From NCBI GenBank assembly GCA_934635045.1, contig CAKTZA010000088.1:1-12101 (forward strand): a DNA stretch of 12,101 nt, read 5' to 3'. Under the pieces are notes generated by a model, which had not been told where the DNA came from, did no database searches, and saw nothing but the letters and a program-made list of their open reading frames with translations. Source of the stretch: an uncultured Kiritimatiellota bacterium. GTDB lineage: Bacteria; Verrucomicrobiota; Kiritimatiellia; RFP12; UBA1067. Every line of letters begins with the position of its first letter. The stretch's first letter is position 1. The translations under genes and the position numbers were made by a program. Positions 1 through 6,854 of the stretch are shown one piece after another.

Positions 1-1
1 G

Positions 2-943
2 CTCATGCGCGCGAACCCGAAGATGGTGCTGGAGGACGCGCGGCAGCTCGTCTCGCGGGTCGTCGGCGACCGCGTCGTCGTGGCGTTTGACGCGCGCGGG
101 GACGTGCCGGACGTCGACGTCGATCTCAACCAGTTCTGGAAGGTGTTCTTCAACATCGTCAAGAACGCCGGGGAGGCGATGGGCGGGAACGCAGGCCACG
201 TGACGCTCGCCGTCGCCCCGTTCCGGATGACGAAGGAGGCCGCGTCCGCGTTCGTCTCGGAGCATCCGCTGCCGGAGGGGGACGGTGTCCTCTTCCGGGT
301 CACGGACGACGGGCCGGGGATTCCCGAGCGGATCCGCTCGCGCATCTTCGACCCCTACGTGTCGTCCAAGTCGCTGGGGCGCGGGCTGGGGCTGGCGACC
401 GTGCGCGCGATCGTCGAGGCGCACGGCGGCGGCATCGCCGTCGAGAGCCGGCCCGACTGCGGCACGACGTTCCGCATCTACCTGCCGGTCTCGCGGCTCG
501 CGCCGGCGGTGGATGAGGCGGCGGACGTTCCGGAAGCGGCGGCGCTCACGGGGGAGGTCCTGATCGTGGACGACGACGAGGCGATCCTGAAGACGACGCG
601 GATCCTCTGCCAGGCGCTGGGCATGACCGCCCATGTCGCCCGTGACCGCCGCGAGGCCCTGGCCGTCGTGCGGCGCCACGCGGCGCGGCTCCGGGCGATC
701 GTCCTCGACGCGCACCTCGGGCAGGTCGACACGGTCCGCCTGCTGGGGGCGTTCCGGCTCGGCGCGCCGAAGGTCCCCGTCATCCTCGCGTCCGGGGCGG
801 CGTCCGAGGCGATGGAGAAGATGTTCCGCGCGCATCCCTACGACGTCTTTCTCCAGAAGCCGTACACGCTTGACGAGCTGCGGCGGGCTTTCGCGCAGGC
901 GGCCGCAGCGACCGCAAGCCCAGCCGCAGACTTAAGGGGTTAG
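2..943 (+). CDS. Hybrid sensor histidine kinase with C-terminal receiver domain (5' partial)
   Basis: This is the C-terminal part of a two-component hybrid kinase. The frame is open to the left edge, so the first ATG (position 5) is probably internal and the sensor and HisKA parts are missing. Numbering from that ATG, the ATP-binding domain covers about residues 10-163: N-box NIVKNAGEAM near 50-59, G1 box DDGPG at 101-105, an F-box region FDPYVSSKS, and a G2 box GRGLGLATV. A receiver domain follows at about 183-300, with the acidic pocket DDD at 189-191, the likely phosphoacceptor Asp235, Ser263 and Lys285, so phosphotransfer residues are intact. The C-terminal receiver suggests a phosphorelay or feedback role. 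The signal sensed cannot be told from this part. No partner regulator gene follows; the gene ends at a 580-bp non-coding stretch. Confidence 0.88.
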   Translation, partial: LMRANPKMVLEDARQLVSRVVGDRVVVAFDARGDVPDVDVDLNQFWKVFFNIVKNAGEAMGGNAGHVTLAVAPFRMTKEAASAFVSEHPLPEGDGVLFRVTDDGPGIPERIRSRIFDPYVSSKSLGRGLGLATVRAIVEAHGGGIAVESRPDCGTTFRIYLPVSRLAPAVDEAADVPEAAALTGEVLIVDDDEAILKTTRILCQALGMTAHVARDRREALAVVRRHAARLRAIVLDAHLGQVDTVRLLGAFRLGAPKVPVILASGAASEAMEKMFRAHPYDVFLQKPYTLDELRRAFAQAAAATASPAADLRG

Positions 944-1020
944 CGGCCCGCACGGCAGTCACTCGCGTCATCTGGCCCGTCGGCTCGACAACTCGCTACG
1001 GGCAGCAGTCCGCTCCGAGG

Positions 1021-1140
1021 TTTTTCGCGGGCGCCCGCCGACAGGCTATTGCCGAAGTGAATCGAGTGCGCGTCTTTCGCTTTCGCCCGACACCACCGAG
1101 GTGAACAGGCGCGTCGCCCAGCCTGTCGTCCCGCGAAAAA
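1021..1140. repeat. Inverted repeat pair enclosing 74 bp
   Basis: The left arm (1021-1046) contains TTTTTCGCGGG and then CGACAGGC. The right arm (1121-1140) contains GCCTGTCG and then CCCGCGAAAAA, the exact complements in reverse order. The left arm has seven extra bases between the two blocks where the right arm has one, and those bases make GCGGGCGCCCGC (1027-1038) a perfect palindrome. The function is unknown; it could be an RNA structure or a dispersed intergenic repeat. Confidence 0.65.
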
Positions 1141-1150
1141 CTCTTCGCGG
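1131..1150. repeat. Short perfect hairpin CCGCGAA / TTCGCGG
   Basis: A 7-bp perfect stem (1131-1137 with 1144-1150) encloses a 6-nt loop. Its left strand is shared with the right arm of the larger inverted repeat, and TTCGCGG also occurs at 1024-1030, so the two structures are mutually exclusive. It is not followed by a T-run on either strand, so it is not a standard terminator. Confidence 0.55.
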
Positions 1151-1489
1151 CTCTGCCCTCCGCTCGACGCTTGGCCGACCCTCGCAACGCGGCGGCGCAA
1201 GCCGCCTGTGTCCCGGAGGAGCCGACAGTCGCGCGAGAGGAGCGCAGGGATCGCCTGTCGTCTCGGTGTTTTCGCTTGCGGAAACGCATTCTGCCGAGGG
1301 GAATGTCTCGTCACGTTTGATTGACTGGCGTGTGGCGACAGGTGCGACTCCCGGAGCGACCCGGATCGAGGCCGAAGGCCGACATAGACTGAGCACTGCG
1401 AAGTCCGTTTGCGCGACTGTCGGGCCGAAGGGCCAAAGATGCGTCAGACAGTTTAGACACTATCGCGTAGGCGAGAAGCCCATTACCCA

Positions 1490-1516
1490 TTGAGCCGGCG
1501 CATTTTTTGATATAAT
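1490..1516 (+). promoter_or_regulatory. dapA operon promoter (extended -10, leaderless)
   Basis: A perfect -10 box TATAAT lies at 1511-1516, preceded by TG (1508-1509) to give the extended form TGATATAAT. It follows a T-rich run in otherwise GC-rich DNA. A weak -35 candidate TTGAGC lies at 1490-1495, with a short 15-nt spacer. Only 7 nt separate the -10 box from the dapA ATG at 1524, so transcription should begin at or within a base or two of the start codon. No ribosome-binding site can fit, and a leaderless mRNA is predicted. Confidence 0.8.
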
Positions 1517-1523
1517 ACGCGAC

Positions 1524-2399
1524 ATGAAACTGTTCGGAACCATTACGGCTTTGGTGACTCCGTTCGCGAAGGACGGGTCGGTCGACTACGGTGCGCTGAA
1601 GGCGCTCGTCGAGGCGCAGACGGCGGCGGGCGTCGAGGGCATCTGCTCCGTCGGCACATCGGGCGAGTCCCCGACGCTCTCGCACGAGGAGCACCACAAG
1701 GTCATCGAGAAGACGATCGAGTTCGCGGCGGGCAAGTGCCGCATCATCGCCGGCACGGGCGCGAACGCGACGGCCGAGGCCGTCTCGCTCACGAAGGCGG
1801 CGATCGCGGCCGGCGGGGCGGACGCCTGCCTTCAGGTGACGCCGTACTACAACAAGCCGAACCCGGAGGGGCTCTACCGCCACTTCATGACGGTCGCCGA
1901 CCTCGGCCTGCCGGTCGTCCTCTACAACGTGCCCGGCCGCGCGGGGCGGGAGATTCCGCTCGACGTCGTCGTGCGCCTCGCGCGGCACCCGAATATCGTC
2001 GCGATCAAGGAGGCCGCCGGCTCCGTCGAGCGCGTCTCGGCGATCAAGTGCCGCCTGCCCGACTTCACGGTGCTGTCCGGTGACGACTCGCTCGCGCTGC
2101 CGATGATGTCCGTCGGCGCCGAGGGCGTCATTTCCGTCGCGTCGAACGTGATTCCGAAGGAAATGGGCGACATGATCCGCCTTGCGCGCGACGGGAAGTT
2201 CGTCGAGGCCCGCGCCTGCCACGCGAAGTACTACCGCCTCTTCCACGACCTCTTCATCGACGTGAACCCGGTCATGGCGAAGGAGGCGCTGGCCCTCCTC
2301 GGCAAGTGCGAGCGGGTCTTCCGCCTGCCGCTCTGCGAGACGACGGACGCGAACCGCGCGCAGCTGCAGAAGACGCTGGACGACCTCGGCCTTCTCTGA
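1524..2399 (+). CDS. dapA: 4-hydroxy-tetrahydrodipicolinate synthase
   Basis: DapA condenses pyruvate with L-aspartate semialdehyde, the first committed step of the diaminopimelate/lysine branch, in the cytoplasm. The 291-residue length fits the family. The N-terminus resembles other DapA proteins (GTITALVTPF, residues 5-14). Catalytic residues are visible: Schiff-base Lys162 in IKEAAG, Tyr134 in LYNVPGRAG, and Arg139 for substrate carboxylate binding. The GTTGES motif reads GTSGES (44-49), so the second Thr of the proton relay is Ser, a conservative change. Related aldolases such as N-acetylneuraminate lyase share the fold, but the GTSGES and NVPGRAG combination favours DapA. The gene opens a six-gene cluster and starts 7 nt after a -10 box with no Shine-Dalgarno site. 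holA starts 3 nt downstream. Confidence 0.93.
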   Translation: MKLFGTITALVTPFAKDGSVDYGALKALVEAQTAAGVEGICSVGTSGESPTLSHEEHHKVIEKTIEFAAGKCRIIAGTGANATAEAVSLTKAAIAAGGADACLQVTPYYNKPNPEGLYRHFMTVADLGLPVVLYNVPGRAGREIPLDVVVRLARHPNIVAIKEAAGSVERVSAIKCRLPDFTVLSGDDSLALPMMSVGAEGVISVASNVIPKEMGDMIRLARDGKFVEARACHAKYYRLFHDLFIDVNPVMAKEALALLGKCERVFRLPLCETTDANRAQLQKTLDDLGLL

Positions 2400-2402
2400 C
2401 GA

Positions 2403-3383
2403 GTGAACATCCACGTCATCATCGGGGAGGACGACTACCTCGTCGGCGAGACCGCCAAGAAGACGGTCGGCGACGGGGTGGGCCTCGAAGTCGTCGATTC
2501 CGCGAACGCGACGAACGCCGAGCTGCAACTCGCCGACCTCGCGCGCGCGGACGAAAGCGTCTCGACGCCGCCGTTTTTGGAGCCGAAGAAGGTGACGTGG
2601 TGGAAGAACGTCGGCTTCCTGCCGGGCGGCAAGTCGTCCGAGGAGGTGAAGACGGCGCTGGAGCGCTTCGCGAAGAAGCTCGCCGCCGCGCCGCTCCCCG
2701 ACAACCAGCAGTTCATCCTCTCCGGCCCGCACCTCCTGAAGACGTCCGTCTTCGCGAAGACGCTGCAGGGCTGTGCGGAGGTCGTCGTCTTCGCGGCGGG
2801 CAAGCCGTGGGAGGCCGCGCGGAACGCCGCCGCGCGCGCCGTCGACTTCGCGCAGGAGATGGATCTCGTCTTCGCGCCCGGCGTCGCGGAGAAGTTCGTC
2901 GCCGTCGTCGGGGCGGACGCGCGGTCGATCCGGAGCGAGCTCGCGAAGATGCGCGACTACCTCGGGCCGGATGCGCACACGGTCTCGGCGGCGGACGTGG
3001 AGGCGATCACCTCGCAGGGCGTGGGCGTCGAGCCCGTGCCGTGGGACGTGACGGACGCGATCGGCCGCCGTGACCTCGCCGCCGCGCTGGCGGCCCTGCG
3101 CAAGTTCGAGCTCGAAAACGGGTTCGCCGTCTTCATGACGGGCGTCATCGAGCGGTTCTTCCGCCAGCTCCTTGACGTCGTGGCGGGGCGCACGGAGGGG
3201 ATGGCGCCGTTCACCGTGAAGAAGAACGAGGGCTTTCTGCGGAACTGGACGGCGAACGAGCTGCGCGCGGCGCGCGGCCGCTTCGTCCTGCTGCGCGAGA
3301 AGATCGTCTCGGGCGTGGCGAGCGGCGACCTGCTCGTCGTCCCGACGCTGGTGCGCGTCATGCGCCGAAGGAGAGTGCGATGA
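2403..3383 (+). CDS. holA: DNA polymerase III subunit delta
   Basis: The delta subunit of the clamp loader opens the beta sliding clamp during loading onto primed DNA. The 326-residue protein begins with the family's N-terminal strand-loop (HVIIGEDDYLVGETAKK). It continues with FLEPKKVTWWKN, and its central helical part carries RSIRSELAKM. Its C-terminal half (from about residue 210) matches the all-helical collar domain, with DAIGRRDLAAALAALRKFE and later ELRAARGRFVLLREKI, where delta proteins place a terminal helix bundle. No other frame offers a comparable product. The start is GTG at 2403, three bases after the dapA stop, and no clear Shine-Dalgarno site precedes it, so translational coupling to dapA is likely. 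An ATGA overlap joins it to the next gene. Family assignment is from sequence pattern only, since delta subunits are poorly conserved. Confidence 0.85.
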   Translation: MNIHVIIGEDDYLVGETAKKTVGDGVGLEVVDSANATNAELQLADLARADESVSTPPFLEPKKVTWWKNVGFLPGGKSSEEVKTALERFAKKLAAAPLPDNQQFILSGPHLLKTSVFAKTLQGCAEVVVFAAGKPWEAARNAAARAVDFAQEMDLVFAPGVAEKFVAVVGADARSIRSELAKMRDYLGPDAHTVSAADVEAITSQGVGVEPVPWDVTDAIGRRDLAAALAALRKFELENGFAVFMTGVIERFFRQLLDVVAGRTEGMAPFTVKKNEGFLRNWTANELRAARGRFVLLREKIVSGVASGDLLVVPTLVRVMRRRRVR

Positions 3384-4096
3384 GCCATGAGATGCTGAAC
3401 CTCGCGCGGGCGGCCGAACACGTCCACCTGGAGCCGAACGAACTGAAGCACGTCGCCCAGCGCGGCGAGATCGAGGCGACGAAGCGCGGCGACGACTGGT
3501 ACTTCGCGCACCGCGCGCTCGACGAGTGGGCGCAGCGCAACCTGCTCGCGGCGAACGCGCGCGACCTGAAGGCGCAGCACCGCGCGATGATGGATGAGAA
3601 CCGCCGCGCCGCGCACGCGGACTGGGGCGTGGCGGAGCTGTTCCATGCCGAGACGATCGACCTCGCCGTGGGCGCGAAGGCGAAGGGCGGACTCATCCGC
3701 GACATGACGGATCTCGCCGAGAAGGGCGGGCTCGTCTATGACGTCGAGGGGCTGTACAAGGAGCTTGTCGCGCGCGAGGAGGCCGCGTCGACGGCCATCG
3801 GCGAGGGCGTCGCCCTGCTGCATCCGCGCTTCCACGACCCCTATCTCTTCGAGGAGAGCTTCGTCGCCTACGGGCGCACGACGCGGCCCGTCTTCTTTGG
3901 CGCGCCGGACGGCGAGGGCACGCGGCACTTCTTCCTCGTCTGCTCGACAGACCACGTGCTCCACCTCCACATCCTCGCGCGCCTCGCGATCCTCGCGCAC
4001 GGCACCGACCTCATCGAACGTCTCGACGCGGCGGAGGACGCCGATGCCGTGCTCGCGGCCATCCGCGCAAGCGAAGAGCCGTACCGAAAGCCATGA
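3380..4096 (+). CDS. HTH (excisionase/MerR-like) domain fused to PTS EIIA type-2 domain
   Basis: A 238-residue cytoplasmic protein in two parts. Residues about 5-55 resemble an excisionase or MerR-type DNA-binding helix-turn-helix: LNLARAAEHVHLEPNELKHV, then a wing-like segment ending in DDWYFAHRALDEWAQRN. Residues about 85-236 resemble a PTS EIIA domain of the mannitol/fructose/Ntr type, with REEAASTAIGEGVALLH carrying the likely phosphorylated His148, and DHVLHLHILARLAIL as the second conserved helix. The usual ALPH reads ALLH, but the His is kept. No EI, HPr, EIIB or EIIC gene is nearby, so a regulatory rather than transport role, like EIIA-Ntr, is an inference. It might sense phosphoenolpyruvate or nitrogen status and bind DNA. 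The ATG overlaps the holA stop and its own stop overlaps the next start, so it is inside the operon. Confidence 0.82.
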   Translation: MSHEMLNLARAAEHVHLEPNELKHVAQRGEIEATKRGDDWYFAHRALDEWAQRNLLAANARDLKAQHRAMMDENRRAAHADWGVAELFHAETIDLAVGAKAKGGLIRDMTDLAEKGGLVYDVEGLYKELVAREEAASTAIGEGVALLHPRFHDPYLFEESFVAYGRTTRPVFFGAPDGEGTRHFFLVCSTDHVLHLHILARLAILAHGTDLIERLDAAEDADAVLAAIRASEEPYRKP

Positions 4097-4740
4097 AAAA
4101 GTTTGTCTTCTTTGACTTGGACGGAACGCTCGCCGACACCGATCCCGACATTCGCGGCGCGTGGAAGGCGGCGCTCGCCGACCTCGGCCTTGCGTGTCCC
4201 GACTTCGACGCGAAATTCGTCGCGGGGCCGCCGATTGACGAGATGACGCGGCTGCTCTTTCCCGACCGTTTCACGCCGGACTTGGCGGACGCGATTCGCG
4301 AAGGGTTCGCGCGACACTACGACCACGACGGCTTTCCGCAGACGCGCGAGTATCCGGGCGTGCTGGACGAGGTGCGCCGCCTGAAGGCCGAGGGCTGCAC
4401 GGTCGCCATCGTCACGAACAAGCGGTTCGTCGGCGCGACGGCAATGGCGCGGCACTTCGACTGGGACGCGCTTTTCGATGGCGTCTTCGCGGGCGACATG
4501 ACGCCGCCGAAGGTGCGCAAGCCGGAGCTCCTGCGGCGCGTTCTCGCCGCCTACGGGGCCGCGCCGGCGGACTGTGCGCTCGTCGGCGACACGGCGAGCG
4601 ACTTCGAGGCGGCGGCGGCGAACGGCGTCCGCGCAATCGGCGTCGCGTGGGGCTACGGCCGCCCGGAGGAGCTGGCGCAGGCGGATGCGGTCTGCCGGAC
4701 GCCCGCCGAGTTGGCCCGTGTCCTTCGCGCAGACGTGTGA
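4093..4740 (+). CDS. HAD-superfamily phosphatase (phosphoglycolate phosphatase-like)
   Basis: A 215-residue HAD-family hydrolase of the Gph/PGMB type. All four motifs are present. Motif I is FFDLDGTLADT, with nucleophile Asp8 and acid/base Asp10. Motif II is Thr108 in IVTNKR. The motif III Lys is probably Lys143 in RKPELL. Motif IV is GDTASDFEAA, with Asp166 and Asp170 for magnesium. A helical cap domain lies between motifs I and II (about residues 15-85). Phosphoglycolate is a plausible substrate, but HAD specificity cannot be read from motifs, and other small sugar phosphates or pyrophosphate are possible. The start overlaps the preceding stop (ATGA). The GAGGAG at its 3' end serves as ribosome-binding site for the next gene. 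Confidence 0.88.
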   Translation: MKKFVFFDLDGTLADTDPDIRGAWKAALADLGLACPDFDAKFVAGPPIDEMTRLLFPDRFTPDLADAIREGFARHYDHDGFPQTREYPGVLDEVRRLKAEGCTVAIVTNKRFVGATAMARHFDWDALFDGVFAGDMTPPKVRKPELLRRVLAAYGAAPADCALVGDTASDFEAAAANGVRAIGVAWGYGRPEELAQADAVCRTPAELARVLRADV

Positions 4741-4744
4741 GGAG
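4740..4744 (+). promoter_or_regulatory. Shine-Dalgarno site deciding the start at 4751
   Basis: AGGAG at 4740-4744, within GAGGAGAG, lies 6 nt before ATG 4751. The frame is open much further upstream into the HAD gene, and this site selects 4751 as the start. Confidence 0.7.
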
Positions 4745-4750
4745 AGCGCC

Positions 4751-5071
4751 ATGATCACGTGGATGGAACTGCTGCTGGCCGTGACGCTGACCGCCCAACC
4801 GACGGTCAGCCCCGACGTCTTGGAGCCGAGCGTGCAGAACGAGGTCGACCATGCCGTGGCACGCGCGGGCGATGCCGCGACGAACGCCTGGACGCTGGCG
4901 ATGGCGGATTTCGCGCGGCTCTACGAGACGAACGGCCTGACGGCGACGGACGCGGCGATCTGCCTCGTCTCGACGCAGCGCCCCGACGGACGCTGGCTCG
5001 TCGGGACGAACGACGTCACGGCGGCGGCGGTTCGCATCTTGAGGGACTTGTCCGGGGAGGATGCGCCATGA
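4751..5071 (+). CDS. Small protein with N-terminal signal or membrane segment, unknown function
   Basis: I do not recognise this 106-residue protein. Residues 1-17 (MITWMELLLAVTLTAQP) are hydrophobic and look like a short signal peptide or membrane anchor. They lack the usual basic N-terminus, and no lipobox Cys follows. The rest is moderately acidic and Ala/Thr-rich, with a helical stretch near 27-60 (EVDHAVARAGDAATNAWTLA) and a QRPDGRWLVGTNDVTAAAV segment near 75-95 that may pair into a small strand-helix unit. The start follows a good Shine-Dalgarno site at 6 nt. The stop TGA overlaps the start of the next gene (ATGA), so it is co-translated within the operon. Tight packing on both sides supports a real gene although no family is apparent. 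Confidence 0.7.
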   Translation: MITWMELLLAVTLTAQPTVSPDVLEPSVQNEVDHAVARAGDAATNAWTLAMADFARLYETNGLTATDAAICLVSTQRPDGRWLVGTNDVTAAAVRILRDLSGEDAP

Positions 5072-5676
5072 CGAGCCGCGAAATCCTCTATCTGCACGGC
5101 TTCGCCTCGTCCGGCGCGAGCGGCACGGTCGAGATCCTGCGCAAGGAGTTCCTTGGCACGGGCGTGCAGGATCGCGTGAAGGTCGTCGCGCCCGACATCC
5201 CGGTCGATCCGGCGGAGGCCCTGCCGGCGCTGAAGGCTCTCGTCGAGAAGGATCAGCCCGCGCTCATCGTCGGCACGTCGATGGGCGCGATGTACGCCCA
5301 GCAGTTCCACGGGTTCGAGCGCATCTGCGTGAACCCGTGCTTCGCGCTCTCGAAGAAGTATGACATCCTCCACGTCGGCAAGCACAAGTGGCTCAACCGG
5401 CGGCAGGACGGCGCGCTGGAGTTCCACGTGACGAAGGAGACGGTTCGCCACTTCGAGGAAATGGAGGCGCGGCAGTTCGACGGCGTCGACGAGGTTGACC
5501 GGCTTTTCTGCCACGGGTTCTTCGGCGACGAGGACGCGCTCTGCCTGCCGGAGCGCGCGACGTTCGAGCGGCACTATCCCGGCTGTTCGCGGCTCTTCCA
5601 CGGCGGGCACCGCCTGAACGCGGAGCTCGTCCACCACGTGCTCATTCCCGCGATTCGCGAGCTGGGCATCTTCTGA
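5068..5676 (+). CDS. YqiA-like alpha/beta-fold esterase
   Basis: A 202-residue protein of the YqiA/UPF0227 alpha/beta-hydrolase family, small cytoplasmic esterases of uncertain physiological substrate. It begins with the family's ILYLHGFASSGAS (oxyanion-hole HGF) and carries the nucleophile elbow GTSMGA with Ser71. The acid is probably Asp154 in FFGDEDALC and the base His181 in FHGGHRL, giving a complete triad. Length matches E. coli YqiA (about 190). GGAGG at 5056-5060, 7 nt before ATG 5068, fixes the start; the frame is open further upstream but lacks such a site. It is the last gene of the dapA cluster, and its final 35 bp overlap the 3' end of the regulator gene on the other strand. Confidence 0.86.
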   Translation: MTSREILYLHGFASSGASGTVEILRKEFLGTGVQDRVKVVAPDIPVDPAEALPALKALVEKDQPALIVGTSMGAMYAQQFHGFERICVNPCFALSKKYDILHVGKHKWLNRRQDGALEFHVTKETVRHFEEMEARQFDGVDEVDRLFCHGFFGDEDALCLPERATFERHYPGCSRLFHGGHRLNAELVHHVLIPAIRELGIF

Positions 5677-6847
5677 CGGACGCCGACTCGCGCCACGCCG
5701 TCGCGGTGACGCCCTTGGCGGCGGCGAAGGCGCGCGAGAAGTATTCGAGCGACGCGAAGCCGGCGCGCGCGGCGATTTCCTTGACGGGCAGGGTCGTCGT
5801 CTCCAGCAGGCGGCAGGCCTCGGCGAGGCGCGATTCCGCGATCAGCGTCTGGACGGTCGTGCCGAGCGTCGCCCGGAAATGCCGCTCGACGAGCGTGCGG
5901 GAATAGCCGACGTGACGGAAGACGTCGTCGGCGGAGAGCCGGTCGGCGACGTTCAGGCGGATGAAGCGGCAGGCCTCGGCGAGCCAGGCCGGTGCGCCGG
6001 GCAGGGTGTCCGTCGAGGCCCGCGCGATGACGCCCTTCGGCGCGACGAGGCGGTTGGGCGGCGGCGTCCCCTCCGGCGCGGCGAGCCATTCCGCGAGCGT
6101 CTCGGCGGCGAGGCGGCCGATGGCGGGGGCGTCAGGATCGACGCTGGAGAGGCGCGGCGACGTGAACATGCAGTAGATCGGGTCGTCGTCCACGCCGAGG
6201 ATCGCGACGTCGCCCGGCACGTCGAGCCCAAGGTCGCGGCAGCGTGCGCGCACCTGCGAGGCGCGCAGGTCGTCGCAGCAGAAGACGCCGACCGGCTTCG
6301 GGAGGCGCACGAGCCAGTCGTCGAGGTCGTTCGCGTCCGGCGGCGAGGCGAGACGGTCGCCGAGCAGGAAGTCGCGTCCGAACCGGTTGCCCGGACGGAA
6401 CGGCGGACGGTAGATCGCGGGACGGATGCCGCGCGCTTCCAGCGTGCGCACGAAGGCGTCGCGGCGGCGGTCGGAGAAGACGACGCGCCGATAGCCGCAG
6501 AAGGCGAAGTGGGCGAAGCGATGGGCGAGGAGGTGCTCGGCGGCGAGCCGGCCAATGGCCTCGGCATCTGTCCGCACGGTGGCGAAGCGCGGATTCGGCA
6601 CGCGGCAGAGGCAGTCGACGACGGGGCGCCCGCAGGCCGCGAGCGCGGCGGCGGAGGCGGCATCCGCGATGCGGCCGATCCAGGCGTCGAAGGCGCGCGC
6701 CGCCTTCGGCATGATGGGGGCGGGCTCATGCAGCGAAAGCGTCCAGTCCGGGTGCCGCTCGGCCACCTCGGCGATGCCGCCGATGAAGCCGCGTCCGTAC
6801 GCGCTCGACCGCTCCGCCGCGACCGCGATGTTCAGTTTCCTCGTCAT
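5642..6847 (-). CDS. XylR-like transcriptional regulator (LacI-type sensor domain plus AraC HTH)
   Basis: A 401-residue cytoplasmic regulator built like E. coli XylR, without an N-terminal helix-turn-helix. Residues about 4-285 form a LacI/periplasmic-binding-protein-like sugar sensor. Family landmarks are GRGFIGGIAEVAERH, VRTDAEAIGRLAAEHLL, and the strand-turn GDVAILGVDDDPIYC followed by LSSVDPDAPAIGRLAAETL. Residues about 290-392 are an AraC-type double HTH: ADRLSADDVFRHVGYSRTLV, then PVKEIAARAGFASLEYFSRAF. It is divergent from the nagB-like gene, so it probably controls that gene and GH20 in response to an amino sugar; the ligand is inferred from neighbours only. Its -10 box is 7 nt from the start codon, predicting a leaderless mRNA. 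Its 3' end overlaps the convergent esterase gene. Confidence 0.9.
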   Translation of the reverse strand: MTRKLNIAVAAERSSAYGRGFIGGIAEVAERHPDWTLSLHEPAPIMPKAARAFDAWIGRIADAASAAALAACGRPVVDCLCRVPNPRFATVRTDAEAIGRLAAEHLLAHRFAHFAFCGYRRVVFSDRRRDAFVRTLEARGIRPAIYRPPFRPGNRFGRDFLLGDRLASPPDANDLDDWLVRLPKPVGVFCCDDLRASQVRARCRDLGLDVPGDVAILGVDDDPIYCMFTSPRLSSVDPDAPAIGRLAAETLAEWLAAPEGTPPPNRLVAPKGVIARASTDTLPGAPAWLAEACRFIRLNVADRLSADDVFRHVGYSRTLVERHFRATLGTTVQTLIAESRLAEACRLLETTTLPVKEIAARAGFASLEYFSRAFAAAKGVTATAWRESASVRRCPARESRE

Positions 6848-6854
6848 GGTGCGC

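Larger units (their letters stand above)
944..1523. other. Non-coding interval with inverted repeats
   Basis: This 580-bp stretch between the sensor kinase and dapA holds no gene I can support. Open frames on both strands here are short, Arg/Ser-rich and mutually overlapping, as expected from GC-rich DNA. It does hold structure. CGACAG or its complement occurs six times (1039, 1123, 1223, 1255, 1336, 1417). There is a large inverted repeat (1021-1046 with 1121-1140), a 13-nt inverted repeat (1222-1234 with 1411-1423), a 7-bp hairpin (1131-1150), a GGCGGC/GCCGCC hairpin closed by a GCAA tetraloop (1191-1206), and two small GGCC-type hairpins (around 1370-1380 and 1423-1433). I found no match to RNase P RNA, tmRNA or SRP RNA signatures. 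The last 30 bp are the dapA promoter. Confidence 0.6.

Noticed and set aside
1101..1493. Plus-strand 130-codon frame in the non-coding interval, with overlapping minus-strand frames of 97-124 codons
   Set aside because: Both strands are open over the same bases, the translations are Arg/Ser/Ala-rich without motifs, there is no ribosome-binding site, and the region is full of inverted repeats.
944..1523. RNase P RNA, tmRNA or SRP RNA in the non-coding interval
   Set aside because: I looked for the conserved core sequences of each and found only a partial GAAGTCCG-like match near 1400, with no supporting partner elements.
1311..2978. Minus-strand open frame of 555 codons across dapA and holA
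   Set aside because: It is antisense to two clear conserved genes, is almost pure Arg/Asp/Val/Leu in style, and shows no domain motif. Long antisense frames are common in GC-rich coding DNA.
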